This document shows positions 36,494 to 45,243 of a stretch of 64,000 nt of DNA, in pieces. The stretch lies in assembly GCA_902610175.1 (NCBI GenBank), contig CACLUR010000005.1, positions 1 to 64,000 of the forward strand, read 5' to 3'. The position numbers were made by a program, and so were the translations under genes. The stretch's first letter is position 1, and each line of letters opens with the position of its first letter. A model generated the notes under the pieces. That model worked only from the letters and a program-made list of their open reading frames with translations. It was not told the origin of the DNA and made no database searches. Source of the stretch: an uncultured Alphaproteobacteria bacterium (GTDB lineage Bacteria > Pseudomonadota > Alphaproteobacteria > HIMB59).

Positions 36494-36682
36494 CTACATT
36501 AACGATAAAAATCTTGCCTGTTTAATTGCCTTTGTAATTCTAGTGTGAACAGCTCTAGACATATTTGTCACTCTTTGTGGAATTATTTTTCCATTCTCAT
36601 TTGTAAATTTTTTTAGGATATGTGTATATTTATAGTCAAGTTTCATTAATTCATCATTTGTAATATTTAAGTTTTTTTTCAT
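36494..36682 (-). CDS. rpsR: 30S ribosomal protein S18, minimal form
   Basis: Small-subunit protein that forms a pair with S6. At 62 residues it is shorter than the usual 70-80. The core DYKYTHILKKF, ENGKIIPQRVTN and ITKAIKQARFLSL is present. The N-terminal Arg/Cys-rich stretch is reduced, and the chain stops at LSLM where others continue with a PYT-type tail. It overlaps rpsF by one base. The identity is secure from the core and the operon. Confidence 0.93.
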   Translation of the reverse strand: MKKNLNITNDELMKLDYKYTHILKKFTNENGKIIPQRVTNMSRAVHTRITKAIKQARFLSLM

Positions 36683-37011
36683 TAGTTATCTTTATTTATT
36701 TGAGGAGTAATTTCTTCTAAACCATTATCTGACTTTGTAATAAGAAAACGAAGGCAATCTGTGTTAAACTTTAAAAAACCATCAAGTTTGTTTGGAAAAT
36801 CCGGTTTTGAGTCAAATCTCATAAATTTAAATGATCCTTTTGAATAGTTATTAATAGATGTTTTTAAATTTTTTATTCCCCAGTCCTCTTTATAACCAAT
36901 AGTGACATTATTATCAGAAAAAAAATGATCAATAGATGAATTAAGACTCTTTAACTGGTCGTTAGCAAGATCAGGTTTTACTATAATTGTTGTTTCGTAT
37001 ATGTTAGTCAT
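36682..37011 (-). CDS. rpsF: 30S ribosomal protein S6
   Basis: A 109-residue ribosomal protein of the platform. It starts with NIYETTIIVKPDL, the family signature (YETxxIxxP), and contains EDWGIKNLKTSINNYSKGSF, matching the S6 GkrkLAYpI region in relaxed form. First gene of the long minus-strand run rpsF-rpsR-rplI-dnaB-mlaE-mlaF-cvpA-purF. Its start is 32 bp from the divergent fabD start, so the two promoters overlap. Confidence 0.94.
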   Translation of the reverse strand: MTNIYETTIIVKPDLANDQLKSLNSSIDHFFSDNNVTIGYKEDWGIKNLKTSINNYSKGSFKFMRFDSKPDFPNKLDGFLKFNTDCLRFLITKSDNGLEEITPQINKDN

Positions 37012-37031
37012 GTAAAAAGAGTGTCTACAGA

Positions 37032-37037
37032 TATAAT
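37032..37037 (+). promoter_or_regulatory. Candidate -10 element of fabD
   Basis: Perfect TATAAT ending six bases before the fabD ATG at 37044. Transcription would begin at or next to the A of the start codon, so the message would be leaderless. No convincing -35 is seen. The reverse strand of the same AT-rich core could serve the divergent rpsF operon. Confidence 0.45.
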
Positions 37038-37043
37038 TTAGCT

Positions 37044-37952
37044 ATGTCAAATAAAAATCTTTCTTTGCTTTTTACAGGTCAAGGCTCACAATATGCCGAA
37101 ATGGGCCTTGATTTTATTCAAAAATATGACTGGGTGAAAGAGAGATACTCCATTAGCTCTAAAATTCTTGGTTATGATTTACTTGATGCTCAAAGTAATC
37201 CTAATTTTTTAAATTTAACTCAATATAGCCAACCAATGATCTTTGTATTTAGTTCAATTATAATCGATCTTTGTAAGAACTATTTCAATAAAAATTTCTC
37301 AAAAATTATATTAGCAGGTCATTCTTTGGGAGAATACTGTGCTTTGTATTTTGCAGAGTCTTTAGATTTTGAAGAAATGCTTAGAGTAGTTATTTATCGT
37401 GCTGAATCAATGTCAATTGTCTCAGACCCCAATAAATATGCTATGTATGCTATTTTAAAAAAAGATGATTTCAAAATAGATGAAAAGTTATTTGGAGACG
37501 GTGTTTACCTAGCTAATCTTAATTCAAATAGACAAGTTGTTATATGTGGATTAAGAGATAAATTAATAGAATTTAAAGAACAAAATCCAATTGGAAAGTT
37601 TATACCATTAAATGTTTCAGCACCGTTTCATTCAGATTTGATGGTAAAAAGTGCTGAGATTTTTAGTGAAAAAATTAAAAATAATATATTCAAAAAAGTT
37701 GAATTTGATTTAATTTCTAACCATAAGCTTGTTAATTATAAAAATATATCAGAAAAAGATTATACTAAGCAGCTATCACTTCAAATACACTCTCCAGTAT
37801 TATGGTCTGATACTATTGAAAATATTTTGAAAGAAGAGGTCGATACATTCATAGAAATTGGACCCAAAAAAACTTTATTAAATTTCTTACCAAGAGATTT
37901 TCAAGGTGATAAATTGTCGATTAGTAGTATTAAGGATATAGAAAATGTTTAA
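37044..37952 (+). CDS. fabD: Malonyl-CoA-acyl carrier protein transacylase
   Basis: Loads malonyl groups onto ACP for fatty acid elongation. The 302 residues start with LLFTGQGSQYAEMG, and the nucleophile Ser94 is in AGHSLGEYCA. The catalytic His is in APFHSDLM (about residue 197), and EIGPKKTL near the C-terminus is family-typical. First gene of fabD-fabG-acpP-fabF-gmk. It overlaps fabG by 8 bp. Confidence 0.96.
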   Translation: MSNKNLSLLFTGQGSQYAEMGLDFIQKYDWVKERYSISSKILGYDLLDAQSNPNFLNLTQYSQPMIFVFSSIIIDLCKNYFNKNFSKIILAGHSLGEYCALYFAESLDFEEMLRVVIYRAESMSIVSDPNKYAMYAILKKDDFKIDEKLFGDGVYLANLNSNRQVVICGLRDKLIEFKEQNPIGKFIPLNVSAPFHSDLMVKSAEIFSEKIKNNIFKKVEFDLISNHKLVNYKNISEKDYTKQLSLQIHSPVLWSDTIENILKEEVDTFIEIGPKKTLLNFLPRDFQGDKLSISSIKDIENV

Positions 37953-38655
37953 TGATAAAAAATTATTTTTAACAGGTGGTACTGGCTCTATAGGAAGTTC
38001 TATATGCAGTTATTTTAATAACAATGGTTGTAAAGAGATATATTCAACAACCACAAATATAGATAAAGTAAGATCTGATCAGGATTTTATAAAATTCAAA
38101 GAATTAAATTTAAATAATATAGAAACATGTAATTTAGATGATCTCTTTGATTTTGATATTGATTTTCTAGTTTTAAATGCAGGCTTAAATAAAGATAATA
38201 TTTTTTTAAGAATGTCACCTAATGAATGGAATAGTGTTATAAATGTAAATTTAAACTCATCTTTTTACTTATTAAAACACTTTGTCAAAAAAATGGTAAA
38301 AAAAAGGTATGGAAGAGTAGTATTTATTTCATCAGTTGTGGCATATACTGGAAATCCAGGCCAAGTAAACTACACAGCATCAAAATCAGCGATTTCAGGA
38401 ATGGTAAAATCTCTCGCTTTGGAATTATCAAGCAGAAACATAACAGTTAATAGTGTGGCACCCGGTTTTATAAAGTCAAATATGACCGATAAACTTAACG
38501 ATGTCCAAAAAAATGCTATTTTAGATAAGATACCAATGAAAAAACTGGGGGATTCCATTGATATAGCAAAAGCAGTGGGTTTTTTATGCTCAGAAAACGC
38601 TGATTATATTACAGGCCAGACCCTGCATGTTAATGGCGGGTTGGCATTAATTTAA
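37945..38655 (+). CDS. fabG: 3-oxoacyl-ACP reductase
   Basis: NADPH-dependent reduction of 3-oxoacyl-ACP. The 236-residue SDR has TGGTGSIG (10-17), NAG (78-80), Ser130, and the catalytic Y143/K147 in NYTASKSAI. VAPGFIKSNMT and TGQTLHVNGGL at the C-terminus are FabG hallmarks. It overlaps fabD by 8 bp, and 63 bp containing a probable promoter separate it from acpP. Confidence 0.95.
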   Translation: MFNDKKLFLTGGTGSIGSSICSYFNNNGCKEIYSTTTNIDKVRSDQDFIKFKELNLNNIETCNLDDLFDFDIDFLVLNAGLNKDNIFLRMSPNEWNSVINVNLNSSFYLLKHFVKKMVKKRYGRVVFISSVVAYTGNPGQVNYTASKSAISGMVKSLALELSSRNITVNSVAPGFIKSNMTDKLNDVQKNAILDKIPMKKLGDSIDIAKAVGFLCSENADYITGQTLHVNGGLALI

Positions 38656-38671
38656 TTATTTGAATATTAAC

Positions 38672-38677
38672 TATAAT
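38672..38677 (+). promoter_or_regulatory. Candidate -10 element of acpP
   Basis: Perfect TATAAT in the 63-bp gap after fabG. No strong -35 stands at the proper distance. A start near 38684 would leave a leader of about 35 bases that carries the acpP ribosome site. Confidence 0.35.
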
Positions 38678-38704
38678 GTGGTACGAACTTTTAAATTTAT
38701 TACT

Positions 38705-38710
38705 AAGAGG
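38705..38710 (+). promoter_or_regulatory. Shine-Dalgarno of acpP
   Basis: AAGAGG eight bases before the acpP ATG. A clear ribosome site is rare in this window and fits a highly expressed protein. Confidence 0.7.
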
Positions 38711-38718
38711 TTTTTAAA

Positions 38719-38955
38719 ATGAGCGATATAGAAGAAAGAGTAAAAAAAATTGTAGTAGAGCATTTAGGAGTAGAAGAAGGTAAGATTCAAAGTGACTCAA
38801 AATTTATCGATGACTTGGGTGCTGACAGCTTAGACACTGTTGAGCTTGTGATGGCATTCGAGGAAGAATTCGGATGTGAAATACCAGATGATGCTGCCGA
38901 AAAAATTGTAACATTAAAAGATGCAGTTACATATTTGTCAGCTAATTCAAATTAA
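38719..38955 (+). CDS. acpP: Acyl carrier protein
   Basis: A 78-residue acidic four-helix protein that carries growing acyl chains. The phosphopantetheine attachment site is Ser37 in [12 protein letters not shown]. The length and the pattern LGVEEGKI...[11 protein letters not shown]...[10 protein letters not shown] are standard. Preceded by a clear Shine-Dalgarno and a possible promoter of its own, and followed 18 bp later by fabF. Confidence 0.98.
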   Translation: MSDIEERVKKIVVEHLGVEEGKIQSDSKFIDDLGADSLDTVELVMAFEEEFGCEIPDDAAEKIVTLKDAVTYLSANSN

Positions 38956-38973
38956 TATAAGCAACTTTAACAA

Positions 38974-40206
38974 TTGAGGCGAGTAGTAGTAACTGGACTT
39001 GGCACAATAAATCCTTTAGGTAATAGTGTAAATACATCGTGGGAAAATCTTATCGACTCTAAAAGTGGTATTTCAAAAATTACTAAATTTAATGTTGATA
39101 CTTATCCATGCAAAATCGCAGGTTCTATTGAAGACTCTCAAATCAATGATGAAATAGTCAGCCTCAGAGAACAAAGAAAAATAGATAGATTCATTACATT
39201 AGGTCTAATAGCAGCTAATGAGGCAATTGTTGACTCAGGTTTCATATCTGATGAGAAGAGCTCTTTAAGATCTGGAGTTATGGTTGGTTCCGGAATAGGT
39301 GGTCTGGATACAATTTATAAAAATTCATCTGTTCTAGACAACCAAGGAATAAGAAAAATTTCTCCTTTTTTTATACCATCATCTTTAATAAATTTATTAT
39401 CTGGTCACATCTCAATCAAATATAACCTTAAAGGCCCTAACAGTTCACCTGTTACTGCATGCGCAACAGGAACTCACGCAATAGGTGACTCTTTTACATT
39501 AATAAAAAATAATAAGGCAGATTTTATGGTATGTGGAGGTGCTGAAGCAGCTATTTGTCCCTTAGGTATATCTGGATTTTCTGCAGCAAGAGCTTTATGT
39601 GATACTTTTAACGAGCAACCAGTAAAAGGCTCGAGGCCATGGGATAGAGACAGATCAGGTTTTGTCATGGGTGAAGGTGCAGGTATTTTGGTTTTAGAGG
39701 AATTAGAACACGCAAAAAAAAGAAACGCTAAAATATATGGAGAAGTAAAAGGATATGGAATGTCCGGTGATGCATTTCATATTACTAAACCCTCCGAGGA
39801 CGGTAATGGAGGCTATAGAGCGATGGAAATGGCGTTAAATGAGTCTCAACTAAATCCTGATGAAATTGATTATGTTAATGCTCATGGCACTTCAACTCAG
39901 GTTGGCGATATGATAGAACTTTCAGCTGTAGAAAAATTATTTGAAACTAATAATAATTTATTTATGAGCTCAAATAAATCAGCGATTGGTCATCTACTGG
40001 GTGCTGCTGGAGCAGTTGAGGCAGTATTTTCATTCATGTCTATGCAAACAAAAACTCTACCACCAACTTTAAATTTAGATAATCCTGATACTAATACTAA
40101 TATTAATCTCATACCTAATGAGTCAATTTTAAAACCAACTAAAAACATAATTTCTAATTCTTTTGGTTTTGGTGGTACAAATGCAAGTTTAATCTTTGGT
40201 CTTTAA
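38974..40206 (+). CDS. fabF: 3-oxoacyl-ACP synthase II
   Basis: Condensing enzyme for chain elongation (KAS II). It starts with TTG at 38974 (RRVVVTGLG, the family start); no ATG lies nearby. The 410 residues carry the Cys-His-His triad: Cys163 in TACATGTH, His304 in NAHGTST, His340 in SAIGHLLGAAG. The 3' end overlaps gmk by 11 bp. In many relatives mltG and a YicC gene lie between fabF and gmk; both are absent here. Confidence 0.97.
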   Translation: MRRVVVTGLGTINPLGNSVNTSWENLIDSKSGISKITKFNVDTYPCKIAGSIEDSQINDEIVSLREQRKIDRFITLGLIAANEAIVDSGFISDEKSSLRSGVMVGSGIGGLDTIYKNSSVLDNQGIRKISPFFIPSSLINLLSGHISIKYNLKGPNSSPVTACATGTHAIGDSFTLIKNNKADFMVCGGAEAAICPLGISGFSAARALCDTFNEQPVKGSRPWDRDRSGFVMGEGAGILVLEELEHAKKRNAKIYGEVKGYGMSGDAFHITKPSEDGNGGYRAMEMALNESQLNPDEIDYVNAHGTSTQVGDMIELSAVEKLFETNNNLFMSSNKSAIGHLLGAAGAVEAVFSFMSMQTKTLPPTLNLDNPDTNTNINLIPNESILKPTKNIISNSFGFGGTNASLIFGL

Positions 40207-40816
40207 AAGCAAAAATTTTTGTATTGTTTTATCATCACCTTCTGGTGCTGGAAAAACTTCTATATCAAAAATGCTACTCACAAAAGATGGGTCATTATCA
40301 TTGTCTATATCTTGTACAACAAGGCCAAAGAGAAAAGGAGAGGTTAATAAAAAAGATTATATTTTTCTTACAGAGAACGAGTTTAACAAATCTTTAAAAA
40401 AAAATAAATTTTTAGAGTCAGCCAATGTTTTTGGCTATAAATATGGAACACTAAAAGAAACAGTAAATAGTTTTTTCAATAAAAAAAAAGACGTAATATT
40501 TGATATTGATTGGCAAGGTTATCAGCAATTAAAACAGAGTAATATGGATGTTGTAGGTATATTTATACTACCGCCTAGTAAAAAGGAGTTGATTAGTAGG
40601 CTTAAAATTAGAGGAAGAGATACTCAAGATGAAATGAAAAAAAGAATGGACTTAGTTCAAGATGAGATTTCTCACTTTCCAGAATATGATTATGCAGTTG
40701 TGAATAAGGATTTAAATGAATGTGTTGATAAAATTAAAAAAATTATTGAAGCAGAAAGATTAAAAAAATTTAGACAATTAAATCTTACAGAATTCGTTAA
40801 CAAATTTAGGAGTTAG
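40196..40816 (+). CDS. gmk: Guanylate kinase
   Basis: Phosphorylates GMP to GDP. TTG start inside the end of fabF; the reading from there gives a normal 206-residue protein. P-loop SPSGAGKT at 14-21, followed by SCTTRPKRKGEVNKKDYIFL in pieces (TTRPKRxGExxxxDY is the GMP-binding signature), DIDWQG, and RLKIRGRD. The 3' end overlaps convergent rsmA by 11 bp. Confidence 0.96.
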   Translation: MVFKSKNFCIVLSSPSGAGKTSISKMLLTKDGSLSLSISCTTRPKRKGEVNKKDYIFLTENEFNKSLKKNKFLESANVFGYKYGTLKETVNSFFNKKKDVIFDIDWQGYQQLKQSNMDVVGIFILPPSKKELISRLKIRGRDTQDEMKKRMDLVQDEISHFPEYDYAVVNKDLNECVDKIKKIIEAERLKKFRQLNLTEFVNKFRS

Positions 40817-41543
40817 TCTCTCTAAAGATTTTTATCAATTCATTTAATTTGAGGCTCTCCGCCCTTATATCTGAGTTAAATTCACTCTTAATTTTGAGTT
40901 TTTTTAAAAGAGTTTTCAAAGATTTTCTTTTATGAGAAAATAAGTATCTCTTAAATTTAATAAAATCCTCTATTTCATTTTTTCTAATTAAACTTTTATT
41001 CAATTTTTCAAATTTTAAAATACTTGAGTTGACTTTGGGTATTGGCTTGAAACAATTTTTACTAACATGAAATTTTATATCTATTTTATAAAAACAATTT
41101 ATTATTGAGTTAATAGCATTTAGTTTTTTATCTGTTAATTTGATAGCAAATTCTTTTTGGAACATTAATATCATTTGTTTAGGAATAATATTCATTAATG
41201 CTAATTTAACTAGCACTTGGGATGAAATGTTATACGGCAGATTAGACACTACCAAGTCATAATTTTTTTTTAAATCGTACTTTAAAATATTAGCATTAAT
41301 AATATTTACAAACTTATAAACACAAAATGTTTTATTTAGCTCATCAACTAAATCTTTATCAATTTCAATTAAGTCTAAATTTTTAGGTTTTTTGTTAATT
41401 ATTTTTTTAGTTAAACTTCCATTTCCTGGGCCAATTTCTAAAATATTAAGTTTATCTTGATTAATTAAATTTATAATTTTGTTGACGATATTTTTATCAA
41501 TTAAAAAATTTTGGCCATATTTTTTTTTTAATTTAACATGCAT
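40806..41543 (-). CDS. rsmA: 16S rRNA dimethyladenosine transferase (KsgA)
   Basis: Dimethylates two adjacent adenosines near the 3' end of 16S rRNA. The 245-residue enzyme has the N-terminal YGQNFLIDKNI (9-19), SAM motif ILEIGPGNGSLT (34-45), and the catalytic NLPYNISS. The C-domain includes KPIPKVNSSIL. Last gene of the lptF-lptG-lptD-surA-pdxA-rsmA run, overlapping pdxA by 16 bp. The C-domain is a little shorter than in E. coli. Confidence 0.95.
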   Translation of the reverse strand: MHVKLKKKYGQNFLIDKNIVNKIINLINQDKLNILEIGPGNGSLTKKIINKKPKNLDLIEIDKDLVDELNKTFCVYKFVNIINANILKYDLKKNYDLVVSNLPYNISSQVLVKLALMNIIPKQMILMFQKEFAIKLTDKKLNAINSIINCFYKIDIKFHVSKNCFKPIPKVNSSILKFEKLNKSLIRKNEIEDFIKFKRYLFSHKRKSLKTLLKKLKIKSEFNSDIRAESLKLNELIKIFRETNS

Positions 41544-42454
41544 GCCAAATACGAAGAGTTATTAGATAGATTTTTAAATATAATATCTTCAGCTGTACCA
41601 TGAGCTGGACTTAATCTACGATAACTCAATCCTAATGTTAAATTAAAACCCTTCTTATTAACTATTTTATAAGGTATCAAAGCTTGGTCGTGATAAGTGG
41701 ATATATATAGAGTATTTTTTTTATAATTATTAAACGCACTATCCGCAGGATAGGGTCCAGATATCTTTTTAAAACTTTTACTTATTAAATGATTTAAAAT
41801 TTTATCCTCAATGCCAATAGTATTATCCTCGCCACAATGTGGGTTATAGCATAAGAATTTAATTTCTTTAAAATTCAAATCATATCTTCTTAATTTTAAA
41901 AAGCTCATGATAAGATCTAATTTTTTTTTAATTACTATTTCATTCAAATTTTTACTTACATTTTTTAAGTTTATATGAGTGGTTAAAGGAATTACTGAAA
42001 AATTCTCTCCATACATTAACATTGTAGTTTCACAATTATTTAATTTTCCCAAATATTCTGTCAAACCAATAAATTTAAAGTTTTTTTTCATAATAGATTT
42101 ATTGATAGGCATTGTTATCAAGTCATATTTTGTATAACAAGATAATTTGTTGGCCAAATTAATTTGATTAAGCAAATTTTTATATTTATCTCTGTAAATA
42201 TCTTCAATGTTAAAAATATTCACATAATTTTTTTTATAGTTATAAAAATTTATAGGATCAAATATTTCATTAATTTTAATTTTCGATTTAATTCTCTTAA
42301 CGTATTTTTCTAATTCTAATTTATTACCAACTAATAAGTATTGTAACTTTTCCTTTAAAAAAGAATGAGACTTAAGGATAATTTCAATATTAACAGAGTT
42401 AGTATCTCCTAAGAAAACGTATTTTTTTTTTTTACTACTGTTTATCATAAACAA
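41528..42454 (-). CDS. pdxA: 4-hydroxythreonine-4-phosphate dehydrogenase, diverged
   Basis: NAD-dependent enzyme of the DXP-dependent pyridoxal phosphate pathway. The 308 residues are divergent at the N-terminus but keep the family landmarks: MPINKS, a metal-binding His in the LTTHINL segment, YNPHCGEDNTIGIED, GPYPADSAF, the metal His in TYHDQALIPYK and HGTAEDI. The position between surA and rsmA is conserved. It overlaps surA by 20 bp. No pdxJ is in the window. Confidence 0.87.
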   Translation of the reverse strand: MFMINSSKKKKYVFLGDTNSVNIEIILKSHSFLKEKLQYLLVGNKLELEKYVKRIKSKIKINEIFDPINFYNYKKNYVNIFNIEDIYRDKYKNLLNQINLANKLSCYTKYDLITMPINKSIMKKNFKFIGLTEYLGKLNNCETTMLMYGENFSVIPLTTHINLKNVSKNLNEIVIKKKLDLIMSFLKLRRYDLNFKEIKFLCYNPHCGEDNTIGIEDKILNHLISKSFKKISGPYPADSAFNNYKKNTLYISTYHDQALIPYKIVNKKGFNLTLGLSYRRLSPAHGTAEDIIFKNLSNNSSYLACMLN

Positions 42455-43109
42455 ATTTTTTAAAGTCTTCTTTTGTGATCAAATCAATATAACTTAAAAT
42501 ACTTTTTTCTAAAATTTCAATATTTCGTTTATCAATACATACATTATATTTTACATCATTAATCAAAGCTTGATATTTTCTTGTTTCTTTTTTTAAATTT
42601 TCAAAGAAATTATTTAAGAAGCTTTTATTATTTTTTAAATCTTCAAGTTTTTCAATTGTAAAACAATCGTCAGTACTTATTGGAAGTTCAATTTTATCAA
42701 AAGATTTAAAAATATTATTTAAATCATTTATATCAAAACTGTAAACATAATATTCATTTATAAATTCATTTTTGATTTTAAAGTATCTAATGAAATCTCT
42801 TAATATAATAATATTCATTTTTTCTTCGCCATATTCTTTTACTAAAACTTCATCAACTTTTTTTAAAAAATTTGGATTATTTATTTTAAAATGTTCGATT
42901 ATATTCTTTAAAATTACAATGTTTTTTATTGCAGTTGGGTTATTTAGGTTTTCACCGAAATTTTCAAAGTATAATTGTTTATATAAATTCAGATCAATAT
43001 CCGAAATAATTATATCATCCTTGTCATAAATTATGTTTGAATTTAAATTTAATGGTAATAAAAAAAATACAGATATAAATATAATTTTTTTTAAAAGTCT
43101 ATAAACCAT
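42435..43109 (-). CDS. SurA-like periplasmic protein without PPIase domain
   Basis: Exported protein of 224 residues beginning at 43109 (MVYRLLKKIIFISVFFLL, a signal peptide ending near NLNS). After the signal, IIYDKDDIIISDIDLNLYKQLYF resembles the N-terminal strand-helix of SurA (DxIIxxxDIxxR). The rest is helical with no parvulin-type PPIase motif. The assignment rests mainly on position between lptD and pdxA, where surA normally lies. It would act as a chaperone for outer-membrane proteins if it is SurA. It overlaps lptD by 11 bp and pdxA by 20 bp. Confidence 0.6.
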   Translation of the reverse strand: MVYRLLKKIIFISVFFLLPLNLNSNIIYDKDDIIISDIDLNLYKQLYFENFGENLNNPTAIKNIVILKNIIEHFKINNPNFLKKVDEVLVKEYGEEKMNIIILRDFIRYFKIKNEFINEYYVYSFDINDLNNIFKSFDKIELPISTDDCFTIEKLEDLKNNKSFLNNFFENLKKETRKYQALINDVKYNVCIDKRNIEILEKSILSYIDLITKEDFKKFVYDKQ

Positions 43110-45243
43110 AATCAAATGTTCCTGGCTCCTGAAAAAAAAGATCCGTTGTTTGTTGGTACCCAAAAAAACCAAGATAATCCATATAAAAACTTACACTAAT
43201 CAACTCTTCAGGACTTGTATTATAATTATCGTTATAACGTCTATTTGAATATTGAATTTTCAATTCCGAACATTCGTCATGAATCTTTACACCAAATGAA
43301 TCATAATATGGGCTGAAGTTGTTTTTAAGGTCAATTCCTGATTCGTATGACAATTTAAAATTATTATTTATTTCTTTTTCAAAACCGAGCCCTAAATATT
43401 CTGTATCATTAGATTTTTCTGTAAAGGCGTCTTTACTAGTTTCATGATAATTAACTGAAATATTAAATGGATCATCTGTATATACACTAAAATTAACCTC
43501 TTTGCTTTTTAAAGTAGACCTATCAAGTCTCGTGTCTAAGTTTAATTTTAATTTTTTGATTTCAGTTTTAGCCTCAACAGCAATATCTGATAAAAAAGAG
43601 CTTTGATTTAATTTATTACTAAAATTATTATTTTTTTTAAAGTCATATGATTGACTTGTATTTATACTAATTTTCTGATTCTTTATATCGAATGCACTTT
43701 CAAAACCATAGACTATCCTAGATGTGTTATCTCTCAAATCTGTTCCAAAAAACCTATTATCAGAATAAGAATTTTGATAATTGAATGTAATTGTGTTACT
43801 GTCCTCATTTATTGTATTATCAGAACTGTTAATATCTTGGTTGATAATAAACTTAAATCTAGGTTTAATTATTTCATTTAAATTAAAAAAATAATCACTA
43901 GATAAAATTATGTGATTAAATGTATCATTTCTATTTAATGAATTATCATGCTCAAAAGTATAATCATTAAATCCATTTAATAACGATATTTTGTTATACA
44001 CATTAGTTTTATTAAATTTGTTGTTGAAAGTAATATAATTATTAATTTTAAATTTATTATTTTCAGATGCTAAATTATCTTGAGATTCATCTCTTTTAAT
44101 TACTGAAAAGTTAAATTCATTATAGTTAGAAATATTTTTATTAAATTTAATATTATTTTGATAATTAACTTTGGGAGTAAATGGTATCAGAGAAACATTA
44201 GTTGAGTCAAAGGCTTCTACAGTTGACACTTCAACACTAAAATAATCATCTTTTAAAAGTAAATCATAATTGTCTAATCTTAAATAGACATTCTCGAATT
44301 TTACAGGCTCTTCATTAAGAGATCTCGTTGTAGAAATACTATTAGTTATAACACCCTCAAAATAAACTATTTTATTTTTATCAAGTACTTGCCTAAAATC
44401 TAAACTAGCTGAAGTATTTATATTAGCGTCATTTGCATACTTTAAGTTGTCTATAGTGAGAACATAAGTACCTCCTGAAGTTTTGCTATTTAATATTGTG
44501 TTTAAAGAGTAATTATTTATAAAATCTAAGTTTTCAGAGAAAATAAATTTAGGTGTTATTTTAATATCTATATTTTCTTTCATGGGTAGATAATATGGTG
44601 TATAAAGCCCACTATTTCCCCCAATAGTGAATTCTAGAGTAGGTGTCAAAAAACCTTTTTGTCTTGGAGCTTTCGCTCCATAATGTGAAAAATAAGGGAG
44701 ATAAAATAATTTATAGTCCGCTATTTGTAAAAAAGAATCAAAATGAACAAACTTATCTTTTTCAATATTGTATTTAGTTTCATCAATTCTTAGTGACCAA
44801 GTAGGGCAACCAAAATAACCATCTAGTTCACATGGTGTAAGAAAATTATTGTAAAAGGATACAATATTATCTGATCTCTTTGATTTAACAGAGTCAATTT
44901 TTAAATCATTATTATATATATAGCTAACATCTATTGCCGAAAAATTATTTAATTTAGTATCACCAATCAAATTTTTACCACTTAGTATATTTAGATCTTG
45001 ATACAAGTAAAAATTACCAAATACCTCAACTTTATCATTTCCATAGTCAATAATTCCTCTATCAACCAGGATATTAGTATCATTAATGTTTATCTTTGAA
45101 TTCTCTGCAAGTTCAATTATGTTTTCAACTTCATCATATGTTATATTAGTTGTATTAATGTATGTATCATTGTCTGCGCCAAGAGAAATTAATTGTTTAA
45201 AAAAAAAAATAATTATAAATACAACTAAAAATAATCTACTCAT
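43099..45243 (-). CDS. lptD: LPS-assembly protein LptD
   Basis: Outer-membrane beta-barrel that places lipopolysaccharide in the outer leaflet. The 714 residues comprise an export signal, an OstA/LptA-like N-domain (about 30-140: ITYDEVENIIELAENSKI, DTNILVDRGIIDY), and then the barrel. The barrel contains PCELDGYFGCPTWSLRI and YLPYFSHYGAKAPRQKGFLTP as in the family. Few cysteines are visible besides those of PCEL/FGCP. It overlaps lptG by 8 bp. Presence of lptD, lptF and lptG means a true LPS outer membrane. Confidence 0.92.
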   Translation of the reverse strand: MSRLFLVVFIIIFFFKQLISLGADNDTYINTTNITYDEVENIIELAENSKININDTNILVDRGIIDYGNDKVEVFGNFYLYQDLNILSGKNLIGDTKLNNFSAIDVSYIYNNDLKIDSVKSKRSDNIVSFYNNFLTPCELDGYFGCPTWSLRIDETKYNIEKDKFVHFDSFLQIADYKLFYLPYFSHYGAKAPRQKGFLTPTLEFTIGGNSGLYTPYYLPMKENIDIKITPKFIFSENLDFINNYSLNTILNSKTSGGTYVLTIDNLKYANDANINTSASLDFRQVLDKNKIVYFEGVITNSISTTRSLNEEPVKFENVYLRLDNYDLLLKDDYFSVEVSTVEAFDSTNVSLIPFTPKVNYQNNIKFNKNISNYNEFNFSVIKRDESQDNLASENNKFKINNYITFNNKFNKTNVYNKISLLNGFNDYTFEHDNSLNRNDTFNHIILSSDYFFNLNEIIKPRFKFIINQDINSSDNTINEDSNTITFNYQNSYSDNRFFGTDLRDNTSRIVYGFESAFDIKNQKISINTSQSYDFKKNNNFSNKLNQSSFLSDIAVEAKTEIKKLKLNLDTRLDRSTLKSKEVNFSVYTDDPFNISVNYHETSKDAFTEKSNDTEYLGLGFEKEINNNFKLSYESGIDLKNNFSPYYDSFGVKIHDECSELKIQYSNRRYNDNYNTSPEELISVSFYMDYLGFFGYQQTTDLFFQEPGTFDYGL

